A stretch of 64,000 nt of DNA from Acidovorax sp. FHTAMBA (GCF_038958875.1 NZ_CP152407.1:4652501-4716500); one strand, 5' to 3'. Positions 19,330 to 29,668 are shown, numbered from the stretch's first letter. Numbers and translations: made by a program. Notes: a model not told the origin generated them from the sequence alone.

Positions 19330-19412
19330 GGGCAGGTGGAGGGAATGTCAAAAAGGCTACCATGGTTACCATTGCTTACGCCCCATCACGGCGCACTTTT
19401 CTGGCCACGTTC

Positions 19413-20693
19413 ATGCTCAAGCGCATCCACATCGAACACCTCACACTGGGCATGTACCTCCACGAGTTCTGCGGCTCGTGGATGGACCATCCCTTCTGGC
19501 GCGCCCAGTTTCTCCTGAAGGACCCGAAGGACCTGGCCCGCATCCGGGCCACCTCCATCCACGAGTGCTGGATCGATACCGACAAGGGGCTGGACGTGGC
19601 GGAAGGCACCGCGTCGTTGTCGCGTGAAGAGGTGGATGCGCAGATCGAGACCGACTTCAGCCGCCTGGAGGAGCTCCCCCCCATCAAGGTCAAGCTGCCC
19701 TCGCCGCCCCCGCCGCCCAAGCGGGACCGCAAACCGGCCGACATGCACAGCGAACTCCAGAAGGCCGCTGCCATCTGCGTGAAGTCCAAGGAGGCCATGG
19801 TCTCGATGTTCAGCGAGGCCCGCATGGGCCGCGCGGTGGACTCTGCAACGGCACAGAACCTGGTGGAGGAAATCTCCGACTCCGTCACCCGCAACCCCGG
19901 TGCGCTCATCAGCCTGGCGCGGCTGAAGACGGCCGACGACTACACCTACATGCACTCGGTGGCGGTGTGCGCGCTCATGGTGGCCCTGGCCAAGCAGCTC
20001 AAGCTCAAGGAAGACCAGCAGCGACTGGCCGGCATGGCGGGCCTGCTGCACGACCTGGGCAAGGCGGCCATCCCGCTGGCAGTGCTCAACAAGCCCGGCA
20101 AGCTCACCGACCAGGAATTCACCGTGGTGCGCAGCCACCCGGTGGAGGGCTACCACATGCTCAAGGAAGGCGGCAACGTGCCTGACGCGGTGCTGGACGC
20201 CTGCCTGCACCACCACGAAAAGGTGGACGGCTCGGGCTACCCCGACAAGCTCAAGGGCGACGGCATCAGCGTGATCGCCCGCATGACGGCGATTTGCGAC
20301 GTGTACGACGCCGTGACCTCCGACCGGCCCTACAAGCGCGGCTGGGACCCGGCCGAGTCGCTGCGCCGCATGGCCGAGTGGACCCAGGACCATTTCGACG
20401 CGCGCATCTTCCAGGCATTTGTCAAAAGCATCGGCATCTACCCTGTGGGCTCGCTGGTGCGGCTGACGTCGGGGCGCATCGGGGTGGTGACCGAGCAATC
20501 GCCCACCGCCCTTACGGCCCCCATGGTCAAGGTGTTTTTCTCGACCAAGTCCGACCTGCGCATCCCGCCCGAAATGGTGAACCTGGCCGCGCCGGGTTGC
20601 GCCGAGAAGATCGTCGCGCGCGAAGACCCGGACAAGTGGCGCTTTCCGGACCTGAACGAGCTATGGTCGGGCTTTACCGACAAAGTCTGGTAG
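19413..20693 (+). CDS. HD-GYP cyclic-di-GMP phosphodiesterase with DUF3391
   Basis: This 426-residue protein has an N-terminal DUF3391 domain (IHIEHLTLGMYLHEFCGSW) and an HD-GYP domain. Metal and catalytic residues are visible: His181, His213-Asp214 (HDLGK), HHE at 267-269 and GYP at 275-277. It probably linearises c-di-GMP, lowering biofilm and raising motility signals. ATG 19413 is chosen because DUF3391 begins directly there; ATG 19362, with AAAAGG upstream, would add 17 residues. pfkB follows 9 bp later. Confidence 0.9.
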   Translation: MLKRIHIEHLTLGMYLHEFCGSWMDHPFWRAQFLLKDPKDLARIRATSIHECWIDTDKGLDVAEGTASLSREEVDAQIETDFSRLEELPPIKVKLPSPPPPPKRDRKPADMHSELQKAAAICVKSKEAMVSMFSEARMGRAVDSATAQNLVEEISDSVTRNPGALISLARLKTADDYTYMHSVAVCALMVALAKQLKLKEDQQRLAGMAGLLHDLGKAAIPLAVLNKPGKLTDQEFTVVRSHPVEGYHMLKEGGNVPDAVLDACLHHHEKVDGSGYPDKLKGDGISVIARMTAICDVYDAVTSDRPYKRGWDPAESLRRMAEWTQDHFDARIFQAFVKSIGIYPVGSLVRLTSGRIGVVTEQSPTALTAPMVKVFFSTKSDLRIPPEMVNLAAPGCAEKIVAREDPDKWRFPDLNELWSGFTDKVW

Positions 20694-20702
20694 TCACCGC
20701 CC

Positions 20703-21659
20703 ATGCCCACCCTGCTCACACTGACACCCAACCCCGCGCTCGACCTGGCCACCACCACCGAGCGCGTGGCCCCCACCCACAAGCTGCGCTGCGGCCCGGT
20801 GCAGCGCTTTGCGGGCGGCGGCGGCATCAACGTGGCGCGGTTGCTGCACCGGCTGGGCGCGGACGTGCAGGCCTGGGCGCTGGCCGGTGGTGCGGCCGGG
20901 GCACAGGTGCAGCAGCTGCTGGCCGAGGAGGGCGTGGCCACGGCACTACAGCCGATTGCCGGCGACACGCGCGAGAACTTTTCGGTGGTGGAAACCGGCA
21001 CGGGCGAAGAATTCCGCTTTGTGCTCCCGGGCCCCACGCTGCAAGCGGCGGAATGGCAGGCCTGCCTGGATGCGCTGATGGCGCTGCAGGCTCCGCCCCG
21101 CTGGCTCATTGCCAGCGGCAGCCTGCCGCCCGGCGTGCCCGATGACTTTTACGCCCGGCTGGCACGGGCCCTCACGGCCCGGGGCGTGCGCGTGGTCGTC
21201 GACACCTCGGGCCCGGCGCTGGCCGCCGCACTGCGGGCGGGTGTGGCGCTGGTCAAACCCAGTCTGCGCGAACTGCGGGAGGCGATGCAGCAGCCGCTGG
21301 CCCAGGCGGCCGACTGGTGCCAGGCCGCCCAGTCGCTGGTGCACAGCGGCGCCGCAGGGATTGTGGCTTTGTCCGTGGGCGAGCAAGGCGCCGTGCTGGC
21401 CACGCGCGAGGGCGTGTGGCAGGCGCCCGCCCTGAACGTGCCCGCCACCACCGGCACCACGGGCGCGGGGGACTGCTTTCTGGCAGCGCTGGTGTGGGCG
21501 CTGGACCGGGGCGATGCACCTGCCGAGGCGCTGCGCTGGGGCGTGGCCGCAGGTGCCGCGGCGTTGCTGCACCCGGGCACCACCCTGGCCCAGGCCGATG
21601 ATGTGCAGCGGCTGGTGCACAGCGTGCCCGCGCCCGTGGCCTTCACAACCCAGCCATAG
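20703..21659 (+). CDS. pfkB: PfkB-type 6-phosphofructokinase / hexose-phosphate kinase
   Basis: This 318-residue ribokinase-fold kinase has the N-terminal TLTPNPALD, the substrate loop GGGGINVAR and the anion hole/base GTTGAGDCF near the C-terminus. The combination THKLRC plus GGGGINVAR resembles E. coli Pfk-2 (PfkB) more than 1-phosphofructokinase FruK, but FruK or tagatose-6-phosphate kinase cannot be excluded from sequence alone. No PTS genes lie nearby, which favours fructose-6-phosphate. Confidence 0.82.
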   Translation: MPTLLTLTPNPALDLATTTERVAPTHKLRCGPVQRFAGGGGINVARLLHRLGADVQAWALAGGAAGAQVQQLLAEEGVATALQPIAGDTRENFSVVETGTGEEFRFVLPGPTLQAAEWQACLDALMALQAPPRWLIASGSLPPGVPDDFYARLARALTARGVRVVVDTSGPALAAALRAGVALVKPSLRELREAMQQPLAQAADWCQAAQSLVHSGAAGIVALSVGEQGAVLATREGVWQAPALNVPATTGTTGAGDCFLAALVWALDRGDAPAEALRWGVAAGAAALLHPGTTLAQADDVQRLVHSVPAPVAFTTQP

Positions 21660-21745
21660 CCGCCCGGGGGGCGCACAGCCCCGTGGGACAATCGTGCCTT
21701 CCGCAATTTTTACCTTGGCACGGGCCCGTTCGGCCCTCAAGCACG

Positions 21746-22897
21746 ATGACTGATTTTTCCCCCGGCGCAGCCAGCGCGCCCCACGCTCCCCGCGTGTTCA
21801 CCCTCAGCGACTTCGACTTCTCGCTGCCCCCCGAACTCATTGCCCAGCACCCCGCGCCCGAGCGCAGTGCCTCGCGCCTGCTGGACGGCAGAGCGATGCA
21901 ACCGGTAGACCGAATCTTCCGCGAGCTGCCCGGCCTGCTGCGCGAGGGCGATCTGCTCATCTTCAACGACACGCGCGTGGTCAAGGCGCGCATCTTTGGC
22001 GAGAAGGCCAGCGGCGGCAAGCTGGAGCTGCTGATCGAGCGCGTGCTGCCCGCCGAGTCGGGTAACCCGGGCAACGAAGTCGTGGCCCACATGAAGGTCA
22101 GCAAGAAGCCCCTGCCCGGCAGCGTGGTGCACATGGCCGGTGGCCGCCAGGCGGGTGGCTTTGACGCGCAGCTGCTGGGCCGCTGGCCCACCGAGGACGG
22201 CCCGCTGTTCCGCTTTGCGCTGCACGGCCCGGCGGGCGAGTCGCCCTGGGAGCTGATGGACCGCCACGGCCACCTGCCGCTGCCGCCCTACATCGAGCGC
22301 CAGCAAAACACCGACCATGACCCTGACGAGGCGGAAGACAGCCAGCGCTACCAGACCGTGTTCGCCCGCAACCCCGGCGCCGTGGCCGCGCCCACGGCCG
22401 CGCTGCACTTTGACGAAGGCGTGCTGGACGACCTGGCGGCGCGCGGCATCGAGCGCGCCAGCGTCACGCTGCATGTGGGCGCAGGCACCTTCCAGCCCTG
22501 CAAGACCGAAAACCTGGCCGAGCACCAGATGCACAGCGAGTGGTATGAGATTCCGCTGGCCACGCTGGCCGCGCTGGAGCGTTGCCGCCAGCGCGGCGGC
22601 CGCGTGGTGGCCGTGGGCACGACCACCGTGCGCACGCTCGAATCCTGGGCCCGCTCCGGCCTCACCTCGGGCGACACCAACATCTTCATCACGCCGGGCT
22701 TTGCGTTCCAGGTGGTGGATGTGCTGATCACCAACTTCCACCTGCCCAAGAGCACGCTGATGATGCTGGTGAGCGCGTTTGCGGGGTATGCCCACATCAT
22801 GGGCCTGTACCGGCATGCGATTGCGCAGCAGTACCGCTTCTTCAGCTACGGCGACGCGATGCTGCTGGAGCGTGCGCCGCCGGTGCCTGCCGCCTGA
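21746..22897 (+). CDS. queA: S-adenosylmethionine:tRNA ribosyltransferase-isomerase QueA
   Basis: This 383-residue enzyme transfers ribosyl from SAM to preQ1 at tRNA position 34, making epoxyqueuosine. The family blocks [47 protein letters not shown] and [19 protein letters not shown] are all present. ATG 21746 gives a short N-terminal extension before the conserved core. It converges on the gamma-glutamyltransferase with an R1 repeat at the junction. Confidence 0.96.
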   Translation: MTDFSPGAASAPHAPRVFTLSDFDFSLPPELIAQHPAPERSASRLLDGRAMQPVDRIFRELPGLLREGDLLIFNDTRVVKARIFGEKASGGKLELLIERVLPAESGNPGNEVVAHMKVSKKPLPGSVVHMAGGRQAGGFDAQLLGRWPTEDGPLFRFALHGPAGESPWELMDRHGHLPLPPYIERQQNTDHDPDEAEDSQRYQTVFARNPGAVAAPTAALHFDEGVLDDLAARGIERASVTLHVGAGTFQPCKTENLAEHQMHSEWYEIPLATLAALERCRQRGGRVVAVGTTTVRTLESWARSGLTSGDTNIFITPGFAFQVVDVLITNFHLPKSTLMMLVSAFAGYAHIMGLYRHAIAQQYRFFSYGDAMLLERAPPVPAA

Positions 22898-22962
22898 AAA
22901 TATGAGTCAAATCAGGCTCTGGCGCTTACTGGATAAGCGCCAGCAGCTATTGTTTTGATACC
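22898..22962. repeat. R1 dispersed palindromic repeat, copy 3
   Basis: Core TGGCGCTTACTGGATAAGCG followed by CCAGCAGCTATTG. It lies between the convergent ends of queA and the gamma-glutamyltransferase gene; a strong stem flanked by AT runs suits a shared terminator. Confidence 0.78.
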
Positions 22963-22974
22963 AAACGGGTGCGA

Positions 22975-24576
22975 TCAGTGCGCCACCGCGTGCCCGTCCT
23001 TGCGCGGGTCGGAACCGGCGATGTAGGTGTTGCCGTTCCTGAGCACCAGCTGCGCGCCACCAAAGGCGAACACGCCAGTGCCCTCTTCCACCGTCACCTC
23101 GTGCCCGCGCGCGCGCAGCGCGGCCACCACGGCGGGGTCGAACCCCAGCTCTACCGACACACCCTTGCCGCCGGTGATGCGCCAGCGCGGGGCATCGACA
23201 GCGGCCTGCGGGTTCTGGCCGTAGCGCAGCACGCGCAGCGCCATCTGCGTGTGGCCCTGGCTTTGCATGGGGCCGCCCATCACACCGAAGGCCATCTGGG
23301 GCGTGCCGTCGGCATGCATGGCAAACGCCGGAATGATGGTGTGCGAGGGGCGCTTGCCCGGCGCCACCTGGTTGGCGTGGCCCGGCACCAGGTTGAAGTT
23401 GTGGCCGCGGTTCTGCAGGCTGATGCCAGTGCCCGGCACCACCACGCCCGAACCAAAGCCCATGTAGTTGGACTGGATGAACGAAATCATCATGCCCTGG
23501 CTGTCTGCCGCCGCCAGGTACACGGTGCCGCCGGGGCGTGGGGCGCCGTGCCCGGGATCGCCCGCGCGCTCGGGGTCGATCAGGGCGGCGCGGCTTTTCA
23601 GGTAGTCGGGGTGCAGCAGCTCGGCGGGCGTGACGTGCATGGCGTCGATGTCGGCGTTGTACTGGTGCAGGTCGGCAAAGGCGAGCTTCATGGCCTCGAT
23701 GCTGGCGTGCACGGTCTCGATATCGTCCACGGGGTGCTGGCCCACGCCATGGGCATCGAGCATGCCCAGCGCCATCAGTGCGGCGATGCCCTGGCCGTTG
23801 GGCGGAATTTCATGGATCACGGAATCGCCAAAGCGCTGGCTGATCGTGCCCACCCAGTCGGCCTGGTGCGCGGCCAGGTCGGCCACCGTCATGGCGCCGC
23901 CGTGGGCCTGCGAATGGGCGGCCATGCGCTCGGCAATCACGCCGCGGTAAAAGGCCTCGCCCTCGGTTTCGGCAATCAGCTCCAGCGTGCGCGCGTGGGC
24001 TTCGCTGCGAAAGATTTCGCCCGCCACCGGTGTGCGCCCGCCGGGCATGAAGCACTCGGCAAAGCCCGGTTGCGCCCCCAACTTGGCCGCACCCAGCGCC
24101 CACAGTCTGGCAATGGTGGGCGACACCGGAAAGCCGTTGCGTGCGTAATCAATGGCGGGCTGCGCCAGCTGCGCAAACGGCAGCTTGCCCAGTCGCCTGG
24201 AAAGCGCCACCCAGGCGGACACGGCGCCCGGTACTGTGACGGCGTTCCAGCCCGTCTCAGGGATGCCGCCCAGCTTCTCGAAATACTCCGGCGTCCACGC
24301 CGCAGGCGAGCGGCCCGAGGCATTGAGGCCGTGCAGCTCCTTGCCGTCCCACACGATGGCAAACCCGTCGCTGCCCAGGCCACAGCCCGTGGGCTCCACC
24401 ACCGTGAGCGCCATGGCGGCGGCAATCGCGGCGTCCACCGCATTGCCCCCGGCGAGCAGCATGCGCAGCCCCGCCTGCGCGGCCAACGGCTGCGAGGTGG
24501 AAACCACATTGCGCCCCATGACCGCGCTGCGGTGGGAGGCATAGGGAAGGGACCAGTCGAGAGATGGGGTGTTCAT
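22975..24576 (-). CDS. Gamma-glutamyltransferase family Ntn hydrolase
   Basis: This 533-residue protein belongs to the family that self-cleaves before a catalytic threonine. The expected nucleophile is the Thr of GGTVYLAAADSQGMMISFIQSN (about residue 354), with the oxyanion Gly-rich region GVMGGPMQSQGH downstream. The N-terminal block AVDAAIAAAMALTVVEPTGCGLG is typical. No signal peptide is visible, so it may be cytoplasmic; related members act as acylases or on gamma-glutamyl compounds. ATG 24576 (MNTPSLDWSLPYASHR) is the natural start. Confidence 0.88.
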   Translation of the reverse strand: MNTPSLDWSLPYASHRSAVMGRNVVSTSQPLAAQAGLRMLLAGGNAVDAAIAAAMALTVVEPTGCGLGSDGFAIVWDGKELHGLNASGRSPAAWTPEYFEKLGGIPETGWNAVTVPGAVSAWVALSRRLGKLPFAQLAQPAIDYARNGFPVSPTIARLWALGAAKLGAQPGFAECFMPGGRTPVAGEIFRSEAHARTLELIAETEGEAFYRGVIAERMAAHSQAHGGAMTVADLAAHQADWVGTISQRFGDSVIHEIPPNGQGIAALMALGMLDAHGVGQHPVDDIETVHASIEAMKLAFADLHQYNADIDAMHVTPAELLHPDYLKSRAALIDPERAGDPGHGAPRPGGTVYLAAADSQGMMISFIQSNYMGFGSGVVVPGTGISLQNRGHNFNLVPGHANQVAPGKRPSHTIIPAFAMHADGTPQMAFGVMGGPMQSQGHTQMALRVLRYGQNPQAAVDAPRWRITGGKGVSVELGFDPAVVAALRARGHEVTVEEGTGVFAFGGAQLVLRNGNTYIAGSDPRKDGHAVAH

Positions 24577-24639
24577 AGCGTTCTGACTCTGTTGCCCGCA
24601 CGCGGCGAGCTGCTTGAAACTGGCGCGACCCAAGGCGAG

Positions 24640-24740
24640 GGACGCCGAGGAAGGGCCGCCCCGAACCGAGGGCGTCGTCCCCCTTCCCGAATGGCAACGC
24701 CATTCGAGAGAAGGGGGAAGCGGCAAAGCCGCTCAGGGGG
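24640..24740 (-). repeat. R2 dispersed 3'-end repeat, copy 4
   Basis: On the minus strand it begins with CCCCCTGAGC 3 bases after the stop of the Bug gene. It contains the CCCCCTTC/GAAGGGGG stem around a CGAATGGC/GCCATTCG inner stem and ends with GGGGCGGCCCTTCC. Confidence 0.8.
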
Positions 24741-24743
24741 ATG

Positions 24744-25730
24744 TCACTCCACCACTATTTTGTGTTGCCGAATCACAGCCGCCCAGCGGCTGCTGTCGGA
24801 CTGCACCATGGCGCCAAACTGTGCCGGGGTGCTGGGCGCTGCGGGTTCCACACCCAGCTTGGCCAGGCTCTCGGCCACCTCGGGCGCCTGCACGGCCTTG
24901 GCAAAGGCCTTGTGCACCTTGTCGACCAGCGCCGCCGGCGCGCCTGCAGGCAGGTACACACCAAACCAGGTCACCGACGAATAGCCGGGCAGGCCGGATT
25001 CGGCCAGCGTGGGCAACTCGGGCGCGAGGGCGCTGCGCTTTTCGCTGGTGACGGCGATGGCGCGCAGGCGGCCCGCCTTGGCGTGGGGCATGCCGGTGGG
25101 CAGCGAATCAAACAGCACATGCGTCTGCCCGGCAATCAGGTCCGGAATGGCCAGGGCCGTGCCCTTGTAGGGGATGTGCGTCATCTCCACACCCGCCTGG
25201 GCGCTGAAGGCCGCCGTGTTCAGGTGCACGATGGTGCCGTTGCCGCTGGTGGCGTAGTTGAGCTTGCCGGGGTTGGCCTTGCCGTAGGCGATCAGCTCGG
25301 CCACGGTCTTGACGGGCAACGAGTTGGTGACCAGCACCACGCTGGGCGCGTCGGCCACATGGGCCACCGGCACAAAGTCCTTGCGCGGGTCGTACGCCAG
25401 CTTGGGCATGAGGTGGGGCGAAATCGCGTGCGTGCTGCTGGTGGTCAGCAGCAGGGTGTAGCCGTCAGGCGCTGCCTTGGCGGCTTCGGCCGTGCCGATG
25501 GTGCCGCCCGCGCCGGGCTTGTTGTCCACCACCATCTGCTGGCCCAGGTCAGTGGCCACACGCTGGGTGACCACGCGGGCCACCAGGTCGGTGGCGCCAC
25601 TGGCCGGAAACGGCACGATCACGCGCACGGGCCGGTCAGGCCACGCCGCAGCCTGTGCATGCGCGGTGGAAACAGATGCCAGCAGGCCGGCCAGGCCCAG
25701 CACGCCAAGACTCCAGGAAACAAGACGCAT
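24744..25730 (-). CDS. Bug/TctC family periplasmic solute-binding protein
   Basis: This 328-residue secreted protein has a signal peptide (MRLVSWSLGVLGLAGLLASVSTAHA, cleavage near residue 25). The family core WPDRPVRVIVPFPASGATDLVAR and PDGYTLLLTTSSTHAI are clear. Bug proteins bind carboxylates or other small organic acids, often for tripartite transporters, but no TctA/TctB genes lie here and the ligand is unknown. The start at 25730 has GGAG 8 bases upstream; the ATG at 25739 is too close to that site. It is divergent from a LysR gene and upstream of the gamma-glutamyltransferase. Confidence 0.9.
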   Translation of the reverse strand: MRLVSWSLGVLGLAGLLASVSTAHAQAAAWPDRPVRVIVPFPASGATDLVARVVTQRVATDLGQQMVVDNKPGAGGTIGTAEAAKAAPDGYTLLLTTSSTHAISPHLMPKLAYDPRKDFVPVAHVADAPSVVLVTNSLPVKTVAELIAYGKANPGKLNYATSGNGTIVHLNTAAFSAQAGVEMTHIPYKGTALAIPDLIAGQTHVLFDSLPTGMPHAKAGRLRAIAVTSEKRSALAPELPTLAESGLPGYSSVTWFGVYLPAGAPAALVDKVHKAFAKAVQAPEVAESLAKLGVEPAAPSTPAQFGAMVQSDSSRWAAVIRQHKIVVE

Positions 25731-25921
25731 ACAAAGCACTCCAGAACAGGACGACGACCGTCGGAAAAAAGGAAGCGCAGGCCCGGACCCCAGGTTGCAG
25801 GCACCGCCCGCGCGCTGCGGAACGGGCCCATCTTAGGAAGCTCTGCCTTGCTTTACCACCAGCAAATGAGCAACCAGCTTTGCTGTTACGGCAAACCGAT
25901 GGATACTGGAGCAGGACTGCC

Positions 25922-26869
25922 ATGACTCCCACACCCACGCCCCCACCGCCACGCGCGCACCTGCTGCAAGACACCACCCTGCGTTACTTTCTGGAAGTGG
26001 CGCAGAGCGGATCGCTCACCGAGGCATCCGCCCGCCTGCACGTGGCCGCGTCTGCGCTGAGCCGCCAGATCGCCGGGCTGGAGGCCCAGCTGGGCACGCC
26101 GCTGTTCGAGCGCCACCCGCGCGGCATGGTGCTGACAGCGGCGGGCGAGATTCTGGCCGTGCACGCCCGCCGCACAGTGCTGGACGCCGAGCGCGCCCTG
26201 GGCGAGATCGGCGCGCTGCAGGGCCTGCGTGCCGGGCAGGTGCGCCTGGCCACGTCTGACGCCTTTGCCAACGAGCTGGTGCCGCGCCTGTGCGTGGAGT
26301 TTCAGCGCACGCACGTGGGCATCGAGTTCAGCGTCATCGCGCTGCCCACGGCCCAGGTGCCCGACGCCGTGCGCAGCGGCGCGGCCGACATTGGCCTGTG
26401 CTTCAGCCGCGCGCCGCACAAGGACATCGCGGTGGCCTACCGCCAGAGCGCCCCCGTGCTGGCGCTGGTGCTGCCCGGCCACCCGCTCGCAACCCAAGGC
26501 AGCGTCACCATCGCCGAGCTGACGCGCTACCCGCTGGCGCTGCCACCGGCAGAAACCACGGTGCGGCAGATGATCGACATCGTGTGCAGCCGCCTGGGGC
26601 TGCAACTGGCGCCGGTGCTGATCAGCAACCACGCCAAGACGGTGATCCACTTTGTGCTGCACGGCGGCGGCGTGTCGGTGGCCAGCGAGATCGCCGTGCG
26701 CCACCTGGTGGCCGAGGGCGCCATCGTGGCCCTGCCCATCAGCGACCAGGGCATGGATTTTCGCGATGTGGAGGTGCAGACGCTGGCCGGGCGCAGCCTG
26801 CCGGTGGCCGTGCAGGCGTTTCTGGAGCTGCTCAGGGAGCGGCTGCCAGGCAGCGTCGGGCCCCATTGA
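25922..26869 (+). CDS. LysR-family transcriptional regulator
   Basis: This 315-residue regulator has an N-terminal helix-turn-helix (about residues 32-51, SLTEASARLHVAASALSRQI) and a C-terminal periplasmic-binding-like effector domain. It is divergent from the Bug gene, separated by about 190 bp; the Bug gene and gamma-glutamyltransferase are its most likely targets. The effector is unknown. Long open frame upstream of 25922 is rejected because the conserved helix begins near the ATG. Confidence 0.9.
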   Translation: MTPTPTPPPPRAHLLQDTTLRYFLEVAQSGSLTEASARLHVAASALSRQIAGLEAQLGTPLFERHPRGMVLTAAGEILAVHARRTVLDAERALGEIGALQGLRAGQVRLATSDAFANELVPRLCVEFQRTHVGIEFSVIALPTAQVPDAVRSGAADIGLCFSRAPHKDIAVAYRQSAPVLALVLPGHPLATQGSVTIAELTRYPLALPPAETTVRQMIDIVCSRLGLQLAPVLISNHAKTVIHFVLHGGGVSVASEIAVRHLVAEGAIVALPISDQGMDFRDVEVQTLAGRSLPVAVQAFLELLRERLPGSVGPH

Positions 26870-26891
26870 GTCGGGATCAATCCACGTCAAA

Positions 26892-26950
26892 CCGTTCACG
26901 CTCGCTTGTCGAAGCGCCGCGAAAGGCTTCGACTAGCTCAGCCCGAACGG
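26892..26950. terminator. Imperfect inverted repeat at the lysR/ung convergent junction
   Basis: Arms 26892-26915 and 26926-26950 are imperfect complements around a 10-base loop; the right arm has the motif TTCGACTAGCTCAGCCCGAA, a close match to a widespread proteobacterial intergenic element. The right arm extends into ung and encodes its last residues (FGLS). It probably terminates both convergent genes. Confidence 0.55.
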
Positions 26951-27709
26951 GAGTGGTTCAAGTTCAAAGATGCCGGCCCCATGCGGCACTGAGCCCCCTT
27001 CCTGCTGTTGGCGAAAATCCCGCGCCTTGCCAAAGTGCCCGTTGCCAATGAAAGGCACCGGCGGGCGCAGCGCCGACAGCGGCGAGGGGTGGTTGGACAT
27101 GAGCACGAGGTGCCCCTTGTCCTGCGGGATCAGCGCACGCTTGCCCTGCGCGTGCGCCCCCCACAGCATGAACACCACCGGGCGCGGGCCCTCGGCCACA
27201 TGGCGGATGACGGCGTCGGTGAGCTGCTCCCAGCCCTTGCCCGCGTGGCTGGCGGGCTGGCCCTCTTCCACCGTGAGGCCGGTGTTGAGCAGCAGCACGC
27301 CGTTGCAGGCCCACGTCACCAGGCTGCCGCCGGGCTCGGGAAAGGCCGGAAACGGGGTACCCAGGTCGCGCTGCATCTCCTTGAAAATGTTGCGCAGCGA
27401 GGGAGGCAGCTGCACGCCGGGCGCCACCGAAAAAGCCAGCCCCTCGGCCTGCCCGCGGCCGTGGTATGGGTCTTGCCCCAGGATGACCACGCGCACCGCG
27501 TCGGGCGGTGTGAGACTCAGCGCGCGCAGGGGCTGGGGCGGAAAGATCACCGCCCCCGCCTGCAACCGCGCCTGCAGGAACGCGAGCAGCGCCTGGCCGC
27601 GGCCACCGGCAAAGAACCCATCCACCAGCGGCTGCCAGCCCGGCGCCACGGGCCAGTCGGCCGGGTTGGCACTCTGGAGCTGGGTGGCAGTCTGCGGATG
27701 CGAATTCAT
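26933..27709 (-). CDS. ung: Uracil-DNA glycosylase, family 1
   Basis: This 258-residue enzyme excises uracil from DNA. The catalytic water-activating loop GQDPYHGRGQAEGLAFS and the DNA-intercalating loop HPSPLSA are intact. The C-terminal FGLS is encoded by the terminal inverted repeat. ATG 27709 is preferred over a TTG at 27715; it has no clear ribosome-binding site because an R1 repeat abuts the start. Confidence 0.96.
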   Translation of the reverse strand: MNSHPQTATQLQSANPADWPVAPGWQPLVDGFFAGGRGQALLAFLQARLQAGAVIFPPQPLRALSLTPPDAVRVVILGQDPYHGRGQAEGLAFSVAPGVQLPPSLRNIFKEMQRDLGTPFPAFPEPGGSLVTWACNGVLLLNTGLTVEEGQPASHAGKGWEQLTDAVIRHVAEGPRPVVFMLWGAHAQGKRALIPQDKGHLVLMSNHPSPLSALRPPVPFIGNGHFGKARDFRQQQEGGSVPHGAGIFELEPLPFGLS

Positions 27710-27710
27710 G

Positions 27711-27772
27711 GTCAAAACAGGCTCCAGCGCTTTACCATCAAGCGCTAGCAGCTATCAAAACAGGAGTTTTCA
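27711..27772. repeat. R1 dispersed palindromic repeat, copy 4
   Basis: Core CCAGCGCTTTACCATCAAGC followed by GCTAGCAGCTATCAAAA. It fills the 69 bp between the trpC stop and ung start, both on the minus strand. It may end the trp transcript and shape the 5' end of the ung message. Confidence 0.8.
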
Positions 27773-27778
27773 ATCGGC

Positions 27779-28579
27779 TCAACCGAAGAGCTTGGCCAGC
27801 GCCAGGCCGGGGTCGTCGGCGCGCATGAAGGCCTCGCCCACCAGGAAGGCGTGCACGCCCGCGTCGCGCATGGTCTTCACGTCGGCGGGCTTCAGGATGC
27901 CGGATTCGGTAACCAGCAGGCGGTCGGCCGGCACGTCTTTCAACATGCCGAGCGTCGTGTCCAGCGTGACCTCGAACGTGCGCAGGTTGCGGTTGTTGAT
28001 GCCGACCAGCGGGGTCTTGAGCCTGAGCGCGCGCTCCAGCTCGGGGCGGTCGTGCACCTCCACCAGCACGGCCATGTCCAGGCTGCGCGCGATGGCCTCG
28101 AAGTCGGCCATCTGCGCGTCGTCCAAGCAGGCCGCAATCAGCAGGATGGCGTCGGCGCCCATGGCGCGCGATTCGTAGATCTGGTACGCGTCCACCATGA
28201 AGTCCTTGCGCAGCACGGGGAGCAAGGTGCTGGCGCGGGCCTGCTTGAGGTAGTCGGGCTGGCCTTGGAAGAACTGGCGGTCGGTCAGCACCGACAGGCA
28301 GGCCGCGCTGACCTTGCCATCGCCTTCCATGTAGCTCTGGGCAATGTCGGCGGGCTCGAAGTTGGCACGCAGCACGCCCTTGCTGGGGCTGGCCTTCTTG
28401 ATCTCGGCAATCACCGCCGCCTGGCCCTTGGCGATCTTGGCGCGCAGCGCGCCTTCAAAGTCGCGCGTGAGCACACGGCTCTCGGCGTCGGCGCGCATGG
28501 CTTCAAAGGACAGGCGCTTTTTGGCGGCGGCCACTTCTTCGTGCTTGACGGCCACGATCTTGTTCAGGATGTCGCTCAT
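27779..28579 (-). CDS. trpC: Indole-3-glycerol phosphate synthase
   Basis: This 266-residue TIM-barrel enzyme closes the indole ring in tryptophan synthesis. Family blocks are present: [53 protein letters not shown] and VTESGI. The start is the ATG at 28579, 25 bp after trpD; longer frames overlap trpD. It is the last gene of the trp operon here. Confidence 0.96.
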   Translation of the reverse strand: MSDILNKIVAVKHEEVAAAKKRLSFEAMRADAESRVLTRDFEGALRAKIAKGQAAVIAEIKKASPSKGVLRANFEPADIAQSYMEGDGKVSAACLSVLTDRQFFQGQPDYLKQARASTLLPVLRKDFMVDAYQIYESRAMGADAILLIAACLDDAQMADFEAIARSLDMAVLVEVHDRPELERALRLKTPLVGINNRNLRTFEVTLDTTLGMLKDVPADRLLVTESGILKPADVKTMRDAGVHAFLVGEAFMRADDPGLALAKLFG

Positions 28580-28604
28580 GGGAAAACCTTGGTGGTGGGT
28601 GTTG

Positions 28605-29645
28605 TCACGCGGCAGCGCCGGCCAGTTCATGGGTGCGCGTGACCATCTGCTCCAGCTTGGCCAGCGCGGCGCCCGATGCGATGGCGGCACGCGCCTTGGC
28701 CAGCCCTGCGGGCACTGATTCGGCCACATTGGCCGCGTACAGCGCCACGCCCGCATTCAGACAGACGATGTCTTGCGCTGCGCCGGGCTCGCCCTTGAGC
28801 ACGCCGATCAGCATCTCGCGCGACTGCTCGGGCGTTTCGACCTTGAGCGCACGGTTGCTGGCCATGGGCAGGCCGAAGTCCTCGGGGTGGATTTCGTACT
28901 CGGTGATCTGGCCGTTTTTCAACTCACCCACCAAAGTGGCAGCGCCCAGGCTCACTTCGTCCATGCCGTCGCGGCCGTAGACCACCATGGCATGCTCCGC
29001 GCCCAGGCGCTGCAGCGCGCGCACCTGGATGCCGACGAGGTCGGGGTGGAACACGCCCATCAGGATGTTGGGTGCCCCGGCCGGGTTGGTGAGCGGGCCC
29101 AGGATGTTGAAGATGGTGCGCACGCCCAGCTCCTTGCGCACCGGGGCCACGTTCTTCATGGCCGGGTGGTGGTTGGGCGCAAACATGAAGCCGATGCCGA
29201 CTTCTGCGATGCACTGGGCGATCTGCTCGGGCTTGAGGTTGATGTGGATGCCCAGGGCTTCCATCACATCGGCGCTGCCGCTTTTGCTGGACACGCCCCG
29301 GCCGCCATGTTTGCTGACCTTGGCGCCCGCTGCGGCGGCCACGAACATCGAGCAGGTGGAGATGTTGAAGGTGTTGGCGCCGTCGCCGCCCGTGCCCACG
29401 ATGTCGACCAGGTGCTTGCTATCCGGCACGTGGACCTTGGTGGAAAACTCGCGCATGACCTGGGCTGCAGCGGTGATCTCGCCGATGGTTTCCTTCTTCA
29501 CGCGCAAGCCGGTGATGATGGCTGCGGTCATGAGGGGCGAGAGATCGCCGCTCATGATCATGCGCATCAGGTGCAGCATTTCGTCGTGAAAGATTTCGCG
29601 GTGCTCGATGGTGCGCTGCAGCGCTTCCTGGGGGGTGATGGACAT
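28605..29645 (-). CDS. trpD: Anthranilate phosphoribosyltransferase
   Basis: This 346-residue enzyme transfers phosphoribosyl to anthranilate. The PRPP loop [15 protein letters not shown] and [21 protein letters not shown] are intact. The ATG at 29645 ([11 protein letters not shown]) is preceded by AGGAG; a longer open frame would overlap the exporter gene. It is separated from trpG by the exporter. Confidence 0.97.
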   Translation of the reverse strand: MSITPQEALQRTIEHREIFHDEMLHLMRMIMSGDLSPLMTAAIITGLRVKKETIGEITAAAQVMREFSTKVHVPDSKHLVDIVGTGGDGANTFNISTCSMFVAAAAGAKVSKHGGRGVSSKSGSADVMEALGIHINLKPEQIAQCIAEVGIGFMFAPNHHPAMKNVAPVRKELGVRTIFNILGPLTNPAGAPNILMGVFHPDLVGIQVRALQRLGAEHAMVVYGRDGMDEVSLGAATLVGELKNGQITEYEIHPEDFGLPMASNRALKVETPEQSREMLIGVLKGEPGAAQDIVCLNAGVALYAANVAESVPAGLAKARAAIASGAALAKLEQMVTRTHELAGAAA

Positions 29646-29668
29646 GACGGTGTCTCCTGGGTTGGCGG

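Noticed and set aside
22969..24984. 671-residue plus-strand frame opposite the gamma-glutamyltransferase
   Set aside because: Shadow frame rich in His, Arg and Gly, ending inside the Bug gene; the opposite genes have full family motifs.
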